From Gymnorhina tibicen (Eukaryota > Chordata > Aves > Passeriformes > Artamidae), in NCBI GenBank assembly GCA_013399875.1, contig VXAZ01006779.1, positions 124,001 through 188,000 of the forward strand: a DNA stretch of 64,000 nt, given 5' to 3'. The position numbers were made by a program, and so were the translations under genes. Each line of letters begins with the position of its first letter. Within the stretch, counting starts at the first letter, position 1. Below the pieces are notes generated by a model. That model saw only the letters and a program-made list of their open reading frames with translations, ran no database searches and had not been told where the DNA came from. Below are positions 13,875 through 27,531 of the stretch, in pieces.

Positions 13875-14432
13875 GTCACAGAATCATAGACTATTCTGAG
13901 TTGGAAGGAACCAACAAGGATTATGGAAGTCCAACACCTGGCCCTGCACAGAACAGCCCCGAGACTCATACCATGTGCCTGAGAGTATTGTCGAAAAGCT
14001 TCTTGAACTCTGTCAGGCTTGGTGCTGTGACCACTGCCCTGGAGAGTGTTCCAGTGCCCAACAACTCTCTGGGTGAAAAATCTTCTCCTAATATCCAGCC
14101 TAAATCTTCCCTGGCACAGCTTCATGCCATTCCCTCAGGTCTTGTCACTGGTCACCAAGAGAAGAGATCAGTGCCTGCCCCTCTTCTTCCACTCATGAGG
14201 AAATTGTAGACTGTGATGAGTCTCCCCTCAGTCTCTTCTTCTCTAGGCTGAACAGACCAAGTGACCTCAGCCACTGCTCATATGGCTTCTCCTCAAGGCC
14301 CTTCACCATCTTTGTAACCTCCCTTTGGACTCCTTCCAATAACTTTATATCCTTACATTGCGGTGCCCAAAGCTGCACGCAGGACTCGAAGTGAGGCTGC
14401 ACCAGCACCGCAGTGGAGCAGGACAATCACAA
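13875..14432 (-). mobile_element. CR1 LINE, 5'-truncated copy (~560 bp)
   Basis: The plus strand opens with TCACAGAATCATAG, the reverse complement of the CR1 3' repeat. It continues with the reverse-complemented CR1 3' UTR and the C-terminal coding part of ORF2. On the minus strand the frame at 13,820-14,125 carries a recognisable CR1 C-terminal motif (KLCQGRFRLDIRRRFFTQRV), and the frame at 14,193-14,426 carries [12 protein letters not shown]. These two pieces belong to one ORF2 tail broken by frameshifts and stops. The 5' truncation is near 14,432. The 3' end closely resembles those of the copies at 33.1 kb and 49.8 kb, suggesting the same subfamily. Confidence 0.93.
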
Positions 14433-17400
14433 GTAAGGATCTACAAGGTCACCTCTTCAAAGCTACTGTCTGTTCTCTTGCTCTAAGTAATGCAAACCTT
14501 TTTGTTATGCGTTGTTAGCTTGCATTCCTATTTATCTATGCTATTGTGCATCTTTAATAGTTTGTTTTTTAATTTTCCCCTGCAGGCATTTTCTCTTGCC
14601 TCAAGGTGGTTCCTGGATAAGTCCATTTTACCACACTGATGGCATACCTGTTTTTTTACATCTTCAAGCACTTGACATTTGTGTTTGGAAGTGTCAATCA
14701 TTTTGTACATTTTTATGGGTGTATTCAGCATCTGAGAGTCCTCTGCTTTCCCACTTTTGCCTTCATATACACACACACACACACACACACAAAAAAGGGT
14801 CTAGAAATAAGAACCATTTCCACTCATTGGATAGTACACAGGGATCTTCACACTAAACACACATGACTTTTGCAGTGGTCAGTGAGACTTTTTAGGGCAA
14901 GTTTTAAGTTATGAACACACCTTTCTTCTAAGGTCATATAGGAGTCAGGTAGATGTTGGGCACAAGGGGCTGCCCACAGATTTTCATTAAAACTAGTGAA
15001 TGACAATTTTTTAAAATTTTCCTTTTCTGAGGACACATTTTTCCCATTAAAAGGCCAAAATTATCCTATCCTTCCAAAACAAATAAGAAAACTTTAGAGT
15101 AATAAAATCCCCCTTTTCATTCACTTTACTCATGGGAGACATCACGTAATTCCCAGTTTAGCCTACTACAGTGAGTTGTTTGCTCTAAACACAGAGCAGC
15201 AATACAAGTCACTTGAAGCAAGGCCCTTAAGAAAAATGTTATTATAAGAAAACATTTGTACTAAAAAGAGTCCATACCAAAAATTAAACAGATAATTTTC
15301 AGATATAATTTAAGTGATCCTATGTTCATCCACTCTGATATTGCATCAATGTGTTCCTTAACATAAGCATAGTTCTATTGTATGTAAAATTTATCTAAAC
15401 TATTAAACTGTTTCAACTCATGTTTATTAGCAGATTGTGAAAAGTATTCTGTCCTAGCCTCCAGCAATATGTAACTCAAAGTCAAGTTGAACCAGAGGCA
15501 GTATTTGAATTCAACAATCTTTGTCAGATTATTTCTTTAAGAGCTTTCCTAATCATTCTTATTTTTCAAAATAGTTGCCTGTTCTTTGATCTTTGTATAT
15601 TCTTTATCTGTTTAGGTCTTTAAAAATTAATTATTAAAAAAACAAGCAACTCCTCTGAGATGTATAATTTTAAGAACTGCCGTGTCAATTTCTTAAAATT
15701 TAACTACTATATTATTTTTACCTTTTCTGCTTGTTCTGTCCTCAATAAAATTATGAGTAGCAAAAAGGCTGTTATGTTTGCTGAGACTTATCAAAAAGCT
15801 ATTCATGTAGATGAAACTTAACAGGAATCAAACAACATAGCTGCATATTTAACTACAGGTACTCAAATGATATTTGTCCTGAAAAACAAAAGTCAAGTCA
15901 ATGTACTTTAAAATGCAATACATGCACTCATTATGGATTCAGCTAATCCATCACGCTCTCTATTTCTGTCTCTATACTTTTTTTTTTTTGGACTCAAGAG
16001 ATTTACATGCTTGGGTTTGGTTTTACTTTGTATTGTAGTTCAGAAGGTCAGATTTTACTGCAGGTGAAACTGGTGTACTTTTCACCTAGAGATTACCAAA
16101 CAATGGTGCCTTTACCTGTTAGGTGCAGGTTAGAGAGAGAACCAAGGCATGCAGCAGTCTGTGCAGCAGTTCACACGGACGGGTGCACACGTTTTTCTGT
16201 GTTGTACTAATTGTGTTGAACAGAAAATGATTTAGTGAGGTTAGGTTAAAAGATCAAAATGACAACTAACTTTTCCGTATCAATCTGAGTGTATTTATAT
16301 CTTTTTTTTTTTAATATGCCAGACAATTAATTCATACCTCATCTGACATCACTGCAAGGACAAAGACCTATATTGTAGGCCTGGCAAAATTCAGTTTCAT
16401 CTATGCTTTCAAAAAATGCTAAGCTAGCTCTGTACTTTCAGTGAAGTTTTAAGACCATTAATTAAATGTGACAGCTATCTGACTACAGCTTTGTTTCTCT
16501 CATGTTGACCTCCAGATAGGTCTGCATCACTTAAAATTTTTTTATCCTCTATTTTTTTAGATATGTACAGCATTCTTCTTGATTCCCTCAACTTCCTATC
16601 ACAATCTACACGGACTATGATCAGACATGTTGATTACAGAGAATGTGCGTGACATATAGAAATGTCATACTACAGTGACACTGGGCTCTTAAGACTTTAA
16701 TGAACATGTCAGTTCCAAGATTTTAACTTTTTATGAAAAAAATCTCTTAATTTTTGTGTTGACTTTTAAACGGGGTACTACTCTATGTTTTAATGACAAT
16801 TGCAGCTATTTACATGCATTTTATCCCCAAAGAAGTAATCCTTTCCACTGCAGCTCCATTTCAGAGTCTTTAGTTTTCCACATTTTAATCACCTTTACTG
16901 AGTTTTAGTGGTGACTATGAGGTGAATAATTTATCATACTCTAAACAGAGGCAAAGAAGCAGAGTAAATGATTCTTCACAATTAGATTTAGAAGGTGACT
17001 TTAAAATCTTAGGGGATTGCCCAATATATTAAAAGTAGTCAATTTAAAAATTTAATTAGAAAGGTAGAGCCTGGTTTTGTGTGTTATACGTGTACTTTAG
17101 GTTCACCCTGAAGAAGATTTCATTAACATTTGCTCATTTTTATGCATTTGTGTTTTTAGGATTCTCTTCTTTATAATGGATCTGCTGTTACCCTTTTTAG
17201 ATAGACACAAGACTAAATACACTCAGGCAAAACAAATACAAAGCCATTAGTGAAAGGGCACATTTTTGAGCAGTCAATTAGGATAGTCTGGTCTATTTAA
17301 ATTCTAGCCAATTTATTTTCCTTACACATTTAATTCATTAGAACAAGTTAGAGAAGTTGAGGACTCTATATAACGATCTTCTGAGTCTTTTTTCTTACAG

Positions 17401-17654
17401 AGATAACCTTACAGAGATGACCTTAAATCTTGCACCATGGTATACAAACATATTTCTGTTGTTGATGAAAGAAAAGAAAGGTATCGTGTCTCTCTTCAAT
17501 ATATAAAAAAAAGTCTAATGACAAATATTTCCTCACTGCATTTTTTTTTTTTTTTACAAGAGGTTGAAAGCATGATGGTAGTTCAGTGCTGGTTTTTGTT
17601 GGGAAATATTAAGTGGTTTAATAAGTTGTTTATATGGCAAATCTGTACCCATGT
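14433..17654. other. AT-rich non-coding DNA with one CA microsatellite
   Basis: No exon or dated element is recognised. There is an AC dinucleotide repeat at 14,769-14,791, a T run near 15,979 and a T15 run at 17,541-17,555. The open frames around 14.5-14.9 kb read through the AC repeat and are not credible genes. Confidence 0.55.
14769..14791. repeat. (AC)n microsatellite
   Basis: An uninterrupted AC dinucleotide run of about 23 bases, followed by A6. A likely length-variable locus. Confidence 0.95.
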
Positions 17655-19162
17655 AGATAGAATCATAGAATCTTGAAACTAAACCCCGAGTCCCTCAGCT
17701 GCTCCTCACAAGACTTGTGCTGCAGACTCTTCACCAGCTCTGTTGCCCTTCTTTGAACATGCTCCAGCACCTCCATCTATGTGCTTCTTGTAGTGAGGGC
17801 CCAGAACTGAACATGGGATTTGAGATGCGGCCTCACCAATGTAGAAGGACAGAAACTGCCTTAGTCCAGCCAGCACACTATTGCTTCTTGACCACCTGGG
17901 TACATGCTGGCTCATGTTTAGATGGCTGTTGACCAACACTCACAGGTCTTTTCCTAGAAAGCACTATTCCCCAAGCCTGTAGCGTGGGCTGGTTGTGAGC
18001 CTAGTGTAGAACCTGGCACCTCACCTTGTTGAACCTCATACAATTGGCCTCAGTCCATGGATCCACCCTATCCAGATCCCTCCTACCCTCCAAAAGATCA
18101 ACACTTCCACCCTACATGGTGTTGTCTGCAAACTGACTGAGGGTATGCTTGACCCCCTTTGATTGAAGGTCATTGATGAAGATGTTAAACAGGGCTGTCC
18201 GCAATACTGAGCCTTAGGGAACACCAGCAGTAACCCACTGGATATAGCACTATTCGTCACCACTCTTTGGGCTCAGCCATCCAGACAGACAGTTTTCTAT
18301 CCAGCCAAGAGTACTCTCATCCAAGCCATGAGCAGACAGCGTCTCCAGGACAATCCTCTGGGAAATGGTGTCAAATGCTTTATTACAGTCTTGTTAGACA
18401 ACATCCACAGCCTTTCCCTCTTCCACCAAAGATGTCACCTTGTCATAGAAGGAGATCTGGTCAGTCAAGCAGGACCTGCCTTTCATAAACCCAGGTTGGG
18501 TGTGATCCTATGTATTGTGCTGCATGATGGTACTCAAGGTGATCTGTTCCATGAACTTCCTGAGCACTGAGGTCAGACTGGCAGGTCTGTAGCTCCCTGG
18601 ATCCTTCTTCTGGCCCTTCTTTTAGATGGGTGTCACATTTGCTTACTTCCACTCAACTGGGACTTCCCCTATAAGGATGCTCAATAACTGATGGAAAATG
18701 GTTCCACAAGCTCTTCTACCAGCTACCTCAGTACCTTTGGGTGGACGCTGTCTGGCCCTATAGACTTGTGTCTAAGTAATGTAGCAGGTTAGTGACTTTT
18801 TTTTCCCATGGATTACTGGGGCTTCATTCTGTTTCCCATCCCTGTCTTCCAGCTCAGGGGCCAGGTATCCTGATAACAATTGGTTTTACTTTTAAGGACT
18901 GAGACAAAGAAGGTATGAGGTACCTTAGACTTCTCCTTTGTTATTATGTTTCCCACTAAAGGACAGAGATTCTCCTTAGACCTCCTCGTGTTGCAGATGT
19001 GTCTATAGAAACATTTTTTTATCACCTTTTATGGCAGTAACCGTATTAACTTCCAGCTGAGTTTTGGCTCTTCTAATAACTTTTTCCCTGCACGACCTCA
19101 CGACATCCTTGCAGTCCTCCAGAGTTCCCTGCTCCTTCTTCCAGTTTAAGTTTCTGGTGTAA
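17655..19162 (-). mobile_element. CR1 LINE, ~1.5 kb, endonuclease-RT linker to 3' end, decayed
   Basis: This is the longest uninterrupted CR1 copy in the window. Read on the minus strand, it starts near 19,162 in the linker between endonuclease and reverse transcriptase (pieces such as DVVRSCREKVIRRAKTQLEV). It then runs through RT motif A (NKAFDT, 18,369-18,402) and motif C (18,121-18,132), and ends with two copies of the ATTCTATG 3' repeat at 17,655. Motif C reads FADN instead of the family's FADD, so the second catalytic Asp is lost, and stops interrupt the frame on both sides of motif A. A few hundred bases of the usual 3' region are missing: the text jumps from GAGCAGCTGAGG almost straight to the 3' repeat. 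The copy cannot encode active enzyme. Confidence 0.92.
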
Positions 19163-21284
19163 TTTCTGTGGAGAAATATTCTATGGCTCACCTGGAATGT
19201 GATTATTCTATCTGTTCTCAAATTGAATTGAAGTACTTTTATCTTGAATAACACAGAAAGGGTCAGTGGTTTTGGGTTTTTTTCTTCCACTGCTATAAAT
19301 AGCCTTTGAATTTCACCTTTTGAAGATGACATCAGACTTACCAACTTTTTCTTAACTATCTTTAGAACCAGGAGAAGATTGATTCCTTCAATGTCAAGCA
19401 TTTTAGTGAGGCTGACAGTTCTGGAGAGCTGCAGTGTTAAATAGCATTAGAAATAATATACACACCTTCACAGTGTTTCTAAAATTATATTTTTGCTAAT
19501 TTAGAAGGGATAAGTGAGACCATTTAAACATTCCTCTCAGTATCACTGCCAATAAAGCTGACCTTTGTTCAGGAGAAAACCTTATTTTTAGAAGCTAACT
19601 CCATCAAATGTGTTTTGTAAGCCATCTTATCCTAGAATTCAATAATAATTTAAATAAATAAGAACAGTAATAATTGCTTTTACCAGGAAAATTTACGATT
19701 TTCTTTCAGGAAGAAAAGCAAAATACCTTTTCTGTGAAAGAAATAATTAATTGTAGCTCCATAGGATATTATTTTCATGCTTTTTAGCTCAAGGCTGAAG
19801 GTATCTCTTTGGGGAAGGATATGCTTCATTACCAATTATAAATCATGTTTAATACATTTTATTTGAGTGAAACATGTAGCACTAAGAGTGCAATATTGGC
19901 ATCTTTTGAAAATTTTATAAAACTATTGCTTAACTTCTGCTAGATCTAAAATTTCAGACAAAGTCTAACCTAGCATTTATCCCTAGTTGAGTAAGTTCTA
20001 TTAAAGCTTGTGACAGGAACTTTTCTACAGGAATCCTGTGGGAAGGTGTCCATATTCTGTGGGATGTTAGTGAAATTACATAAGTGTCCACAGATTCATG
20101 TGTTTATATATTTTGTGATCCGAGAAAATAACATTGATTATCTGATTTGCTGATAGATAATTTTGAGGCAAAACCCCCATGTGGTACTAAATCACTTTTG
20201 AAAACTCAGAATAGTTTCTCAAAATGGCCTAATATGTTTTCTCACATGGCAAAAGTAGAGAAAATAAATGGAGTTACACTGGTATATGTCAAGTGTTTTA
20301 TATTCTATATTCATGTGATTTTAAGAGTATGAAAGACTACACAAACACAAAATCAATCATAAGCTCTGAGCAACTGAGATAAAAAAGAAATAAATTTGTT
20401 AGAAGTTCAGCTGATAAAAACAATTCAAGGCATGGTATAGGACATGAAAAGCATTATCTGCCATGTGAATGTGTAATGATTACTTTGCCTTCTAAAACTG
20501 CAGCTAAACTAAAATCACCAAGTATGATAAATGTGTGAGTCAGTCTGTTAAGGCATCCAGAACTTTCTCACAATTTCAGTATTCTCTTTGTGGGATCTCA
20601 GTGGACATAGTGCAATTGCTTCTTTCCCTAACTTGTTGTGATTTGGTATTTTGGGTTTGTGGTTTTGATTTTTCAATGTGAAGGAGCAGGGATGCATGAA
20701 AGATAAAATGCCGTCCGAAAGAAAATATAATTGCAACAGCTGGAATAAATTATCATCAGTCAAGATGGCTTGGAGGGTGGGCACATGGGAAGATCTATTC
20801 CAAGGCTGTGATAGATTTTGAGGACAGAGCAGTTAGAGCCTTTCCCATTGTGGAAACCACTTGAATTTCTTTGAATAAAGTTTTGAATTTTATGTATTCA
20901 GTGAAGCAAACAGATTAATTAACCTTTCTCATCTGTGAAATTAAAACTTTCATAAACCCAGAGGAAAACAGAGGCAGTATCTGTATGTTACACAGGTCAA
21001 ACAAGTAGCCCTGACTTACCCAAGACACAGAATTATTGCAGCAGAAGAGTCTGGTTTTAATATGCCAGCTGTACTGTTCAACTAAAACTAGTGGGCTAAC
21101 TTATTACGGCAGTATTTTTATTTAAAAGTGTCCTGGGGTTATATGCCAGTTCTGTGCTGCTTCACTCCAACAAGCAACCCTAAATAATGCTCTGACACTT
21201 GTGAATAGATTCAATTATTTCATCATCACTGAAGTCAACTGCCATAGTTGGTTTTTAATGTGAAATGCAGGTTTACTGATGCCT

Positions 21285-21830
21285 CAATTTAGGCCATACC
21301 TAAATCTACAAAATACTGTTTGCTCATTATTAGCATAGGTTTGCTTATTATCTGTGAAAAAATTTGCCAGGCTTGCTGAGGAGAACTGATGACCCTGGTT
21401 GAGCAAGAACGTGAGCCAAGCCCCTCGCTGATCCTGGCACCTGCTCGAGCAAGGGCTGACACCTGAATGGTGTCTGGGGTGAAGCAGAGGCCTCACAGCC
21501 CCATGTGTAGCAGTGAGGCACAGAAGAGCACCTGCATCTCTGTACCAGACATCAGCCTCACTTCCCCTTCACTGGGCATAACAGGCCCATAAGCATAACT
21601 GTGAAGTTAAGCTTAGTGAAAAGCTTAAGCTAGTGAATTTGTTTATTTAGTATGACTTGCTATCTTAGTTTAGTTAATCATTAGTGTACTAAGTGCAAAA
21701 GCATTTAGTGTATTTATTAACAATAATTCCAAGTCTGAATTTTTGTTGCTTCTGTAAACTGGACTCTGTGAATCTGTGATTGTGAAAGTTCTTGTTGACT
21801 GCAACTGGACTTATAGTGCTGAATTGGCTG
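21285..21830 (+). mobile_element. Possible old LTR (unassigned)
   Basis: A block richer in G and C (about 21,380-21,590) passes into an AT-rich part with TTAGTTTAGTTAATC and TGTATTTATTAAC. It ends with GGACTCTGTGAATCTGTG. This order, with a richer U3-like part followed by an AT-rich R/U5-like part, resembles bird retroviral LTRs. I cannot identify clean TG...CA ends or a target-site duplication, so both family and boundaries are guesses. It could equally be unique DNA. Confidence 0.27.
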
Positions 21831-24800
21831 TAATAAGAAACGACACCCAGCCTTATCCAACCCTCTGAGGACCAGTTGAAATGCAAAAAGAGTTTATTTT
21901 CTGCCAAATTCTTTTACCCTTGAAACACCAGGATTAGGAGAACTGTGTGTCTAAAAACCTCTGCAACTCATAAAAGCATGCTACCTTCATACACATGAAA
22001 GTATGCTTCAGGAATGGCACTGAAAATTTTGAATTTTAATCTTTGCAAAACAAGGCCACTAAGAAACAGAAAAACTGTTTTCAGAGCCTGAAGTTATATT
22101 GGCATTTGTGGTTCAGGTAAATAATATTTTATCAGTCCATGGGCAAATACTGCATTTTTTATCTTTATTTCCCAGTAAAGTAAATACTGAATTTAATATG
22201 AAGCTACCATTGTGACAAGGTAAAGATGCTTACAGCAAAATTAAATTGTAACACAGGCTGTGATTCAAACCCAGATCTGGGACTACTTTGGTGAAATTCA
22301 GTGACACTAGAAGTCTGCATGGGGTCTGAAGTTGTAAGCCCAGATACTGGCCCTGAGTATTTTATAACACAAACCATGCCTCTAGCACCACGTAAAGGTG
22401 CAAATAACTTCAACAGATATCCTATATTTCTTCATACCTGCTTGCTTAGAATATAATCTTAGGGGACAAGTATTTTATTTATTACTTTGGAGGTTTTCCT
22501 TTTTGGTTTTTTTTTTACTGCTTGTAAATAAAACATACTTCAAAGCATAGAGGAAATGGAAGTGACTAAGAAGTTACTTCTAATCCTTAACTTCAACTTT
22601 TTCTCATAATTATATTTGAACTATGACCTTCATCTATAAAGAAGACTTAATAGACTCTTCCTTGATAATTTTATTTCTAATAAAATAAAGACTTATTTTA
22701 GGAATAAAGCTTTGCATTCTGGTGAATAATGGGAAAATATGGCTATTTCACATAAAAGGAAAACATGAGTACAGTTTCTGCTAAACATGGCTAGAACCAG
22801 TACAGGAGTTCTAATCTGAGTATGACTCTGTATCTCAATAAAAGTCTTGAGATTAACTGAGGAAGAGGATACTAATTCTGAGAAATAAAGTACATTTTTA
22901 GTAAAATAAGTATAAAATGAGAATTTTTCTTGATTTCTATGGTCATGTTTTTGCAACTGCTGATATACTTGATGAAATAATGATAACTATAGTAATTTCA
23001 TACTGCACATCGATGCCGGAACCTAGCAGCCTGAATCTTGCTCCTTGGGGCAGTAAAACCCTAATTACATAACTGGAGTTTACCTCAAACCACCTAAGCA
23101 AGAGAAACATGCTATTATAGATAAATCTAGGTTACTTAATCTGTTCACATATTTTTTGAAAAGCCACTGATCTAAATTACTGCAGTTATAGTAAGGGCAC
23201 ATACTGCCTTATGTCTGTATTAAGAAAACGGCAGACACTAAAAGGATTGAGTTGTGATTGATCTCAATGAACCCCTCTCAAAAACGCGACATCCCGAGCC
23301 ATGAACAACACCCAGCCTTTCTTTTGTGCTTGTACATTTGTCCTGTCTGTGGAAATGGAGGGATATTTTCATTGAATGGGCTTATGTGAAAACACGCATA
23401 CAGCATAGAGTAAACCTTAGCAAAGAACAATGTGCAAATTAACTTGTTTTGCTTTTTAACTTGACAGCATCTCATTTATTTATTACCTATTCTTTTACTC
23501 TCACTAATTATAAAAGTGCTTGTAATAAGAACTTTAAATTCTTCACGTCAAGAAGCAGGCTCTAAAAAAGTCTAATTTTAAAACAGCAGCATAATTGAGC
23601 TGCTCAGATGACAGTTTCTTGAAGATGTGAAAACAATTGCAAATTATCTTGAAGGCAAGTGATTCTCTACTTGATAATCATTACATGTTCATATTTTTAA
23701 GCAAGGCTTTTGTTTCACACTGAGATGGCCAACGTCATAATCTCTTCATCATAATATGCAGAGTGAGCAGAGATTTCTTCCAGGTGTGAGATAACAGCAA
23801 AATTGATTTGACAGGGTGTTGAACACTGATTTTAGTAGAATACTCAGTATTGCCCTTGTACTTTCTTCAGACAGTCCCAACTGCATAACACTGGATGGAA
23901 CCAAAAACACAAGGCCTGAAGTTCTCTAGGTAGATTTCTTTTAGTAACTTGGTCATTCTGGCAAAGCTTTTTAGCCATCTCAGTTTTAGTCTTCTTCCAG
24001 TAGCTGGCATTCAGAAACCCCAGGCATGACGAATTCCTGCCTCCACAACTCCACTGAAAAATTTGCTTTTATCAGGTTCTTCACTCATCTCCTTACCCAG
24101 AGGTACTCAATAAAAGGAGATATGGGAAGTCATGAGGCTATTTTCCTGTCTCACAGACATTAAAGGTGAACCAAAACATGAGAACTATGCCTGCCTCTTC
24201 CTCTACTAAGGATTGGAACTTTTCAATAGAAATGGTAATTTAAAATACAGATGCCTTGCATGTACTGTTCCTGTGTTAAATGGGCATAGTGTTCAAAAAA
24301 AATGTTAGCGACATAAATCGGTATATGTAGTTCTTTACAAATAGTGAAATGAAAATACACTTCCCTAAATATGTCTGTTGTGTCTAGGATTAAACAAAGC
24401 ATAAAATATTCTCCCCTGCCCATGCAAAAAAAAAGAAATTAATCCATGAAAAAGGACTGATAATGAAGAGGAAACCTGGAGTATTTGCTTTCATCAGACA
24501 TATAAAATATGCAAATTTTAAATTATGTTACTTCTCCAGTTAAGGTATTGTGGCTGTTTCAAGGTTGTATGCACTTTTATTTTGTTTTAGTTTTAAGAAA
24601 TCCTCTGGCCCATATGAAGCAGAACAAACATGAGCATCCTAGGTAAATAGTAGCTATGCCTATTCTGGTTTTAATGTTTCAAACTGAATTGGAATATGTC
24701 ATTTTATACTGAATCTACTGCTTGATGCCACAATCACTGTGTAGATATCTATGACATACCACTGTAGCATATCAAAAGTCAGACTAAGTTCTGAAAAAAT

Positions 24801-25053
24801 TTTTAGGAAAATTTCTAGTAACAAAGCAAACCCATAGTGAGTCAGGAAGACAAACCTTTAAGTCTTAAGTTACTGAAGACATATTAGACATTTGTTTGGT
24901 ATCTGATTTGTTATGAAGGATCCAGTATTCAGGAAGAGGTCACTGACTTAAAAATATTAGCTTATTAAATCTTGTAACAGATGGTTCTTTGTGTTATGTT
25001 CACCGTTACAACCTTTCAACTTCCTAAAGGTTTCACTGCTTTCTTTTCTTTTT

Positions 25054-25055
25054 NN
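25054..25055. other. Two undetermined bases (NN)
   Basis: The only ambiguous bases in the window, next to a T-rich stretch (TTTCTTTTCTTTTT). Probably a tiny scaffold gap or an unresolved homopolymer. Confidence 0.98.
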
Positions 25056-27463
25056 GAAATATTCCTAGTTTAATTACGGTTTCTACTTCTTTGAGCCAGC
25101 CAAAGTTTCTTTTTGATTTCTGTTGCATGATTTAGTTACCAATCTAGATTTAAATGAAATCTGATTATTTATTAAGGTGTGATCTGAAATCTTGAATTTA
25201 GAAGACAGAAGAGTAAAAAATCCTAGAAGTAACACAGTATCTTATCTACCATAACTAGTTTTACATTGTGGATTTATAAGACAAGGCGTTATGGCAACAA
25301 CAGGGTATTCAGGGTTTTCAGATTGGGTAGAAGAGCCAAACTTGCTTGAAATTTAAATGTGCCAGCTCAGAAATACTCTTTATAAAACAGTGTAAAATTT
25401 AGTTAAGACACTTTTATTGCACAGGAACTGTGAAACACTAATAAGCCAGGATCTATGCGTTTGATGTAATTCACAATTAAAATAAGCACAAGACATAGTT
25501 TTGTCTAACTTATACTAGTAACACAAAATTATTCTCTATTCTAAGAGAATTTCTGCCAATATACCTTCTCATGGACTGATTAGACAGAAGCTATCTTACT
25601 AAACAAAACATTTCATGTAGAGTTACTGTATTTTTAGATTTCATGTAATATTACTCTTTAAACTCCCATGGAAAAATGTGTATGTAAATAGAAGACTTGG
25701 AAAAAAATAGTAATAGTGGACATGAATAAAGAGCAGAAAGAGGAATTTTTAGAACATCAGTTCATTTTACTAAAAGAGAAGAAACAAGAAATGGCAAGCC
25801 TTGCTATTCATTGTTGCAGTGGCAGTTTCTTCTATTTTTATCAAGCATACTTTACAACATTTGGAAAATGTGATAGTTAAAAACAATCAAAATGTTACAT
25901 TAGTGATTATACACTGTTAACTTTTCCATTTGCTTCCATAAAAAATACAGTGGTAAGTAACAATTACTTCCAGTTTCTCTTCAGTTTTATTTGAAATCTC
26001 TGGTGCCTGGTTTCACAATTCTGAAAATTCTGAAGTAAGTTCTAAAATATGATGCTGCACATTGATGTGAACCTTCACTTCATCATTTCAAAGATGGGAG
26101 GAAGATTGGGGTTTAGCTTTTGGTCTGAAAAGGTCAGCTATTAAGCTACCATACTCTTCTTTGTATTGTAGTTAAATACTTTTTGTCAGGGCGTACAGAA
26201 GACATAAATGTGGAATCCACACATACAATAATCTGTTTATGAAAATTATTTGGGGAACTCTAACTTCTGAAAGCAGTAGTAAAATGAGAGGAATTACTGC
26301 AAATGGTCTGGATTTATTTCCTACCATTTTTATTTTAAAATCTCAGTTTTCATTGACTGAATCCAGTCAATATTTGTGTATTTTTGAGCTACAAGAACAA
26401 CTGTTCTTCTTTGGGTACATGCCCAATGTCAATGTCCACATTGAAGCTTTTGGGATTATTAACAGAGAATTACCAGCAGTTGGACTCTAAAAAGGAGTAA
26501 GTTTAAACCAAGTGTTTACAGTGTGCAGTGTAAGCTCTCACAGCACCAAGGTCAGGAAAGATAAAACTGAAACATTAAAAATAAATCAGAGGGTTACCAG
26601 CAGATGTCAAGGATGCCCAAGAGTAGGATCTGTTACGAATATCCATAATCCAGTTCACTGCAGCAGACCCCAAATTTAAACTACCAAAGCTTAGTAGAGT
26701 GTCTTTACTTGTATGCAATGACAAAAGACCTCCTAAGGGGACTATTTTGATTGTGAACTTTTCCAATTAATCTGTTTATCAGTGAACTGGTCATAATGAA
26801 AAAGAAAGTAACACACCAATAGTGTGAAGCTACAGGCAAGAATCTGCTAATCAACATAAATTTTACTAAAAAAATGGGAGAGGAGAAAGAGAAATCTTAA
26901 TGACAGAGCTTGTAATTTCCATGTTAGGCACAGTGGGAGAGAGACATCCAAAGGTCCCTTGGGTTGGATGAAATAAATAAATTTAAAAAAATGCAAACAA
27001 ACAAAAACCACCACCATGAACAAAAGGAATTGCAAATGCTAATAACAGTTGAGAACAAGTCCAGTAAAGCTACTCTACTGTATATTTATCCAGCCAAAGA
27101 GAGGAGACTTGCAAGTGTCATGAAAGATGTAATCTTCAGGAAAGAAAATAGCGAAAAATTAGGTGGCAATGTCTTACGAAGATTCTTCTGTGATCCTTCA
27201 TTTATGTGAGCATTATCATTAAATCTAGACGTGTAAAATCAGCTTCTCATTCACGAGATAGTGGATGGCAAGGGCAATCATATTAGGCTGTGTCTCTATT
27301 AAATGTACTGTTCCCTTTACTAAAATAGCACATTGAAGGTGAGAAAACAAAGTCATGTCTATTTTTAATTCTGATATCTAATATAGTCTATGGTATCAGG
27401 AGGCACAGAAACAGGAGGTTATAAACCAAAACTTTCCTTCTTTGGAGACAAAGAAGTGGTTTC

Positions 27464-27531
27464 TATGTATACATATATATATGTATGTATGTACGTATGT
27501 ATGTATGTATGTATGTTTGTATGTATGTATT
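27464..27531. repeat. (ATGT)n tetranucleotide microsatellite
   Basis: Starts as TATACATATATATATG and continues as a TATG/GTAT tetranucleotide array with two single-base interruptions (GTAC, GTTT). It creates artificial Tyr/Val/Cys/Met and Thr/His/Tyr repeats in the translated frames on both strands (27,390-27,626), which should not be taken as protein. Confidence 0.96.

Noticed and set aside
14512..14866. Open frames with His/Thr repeats near 14.8 kb
   Set aside because: They read through the AC microsatellite and show no other protein character.
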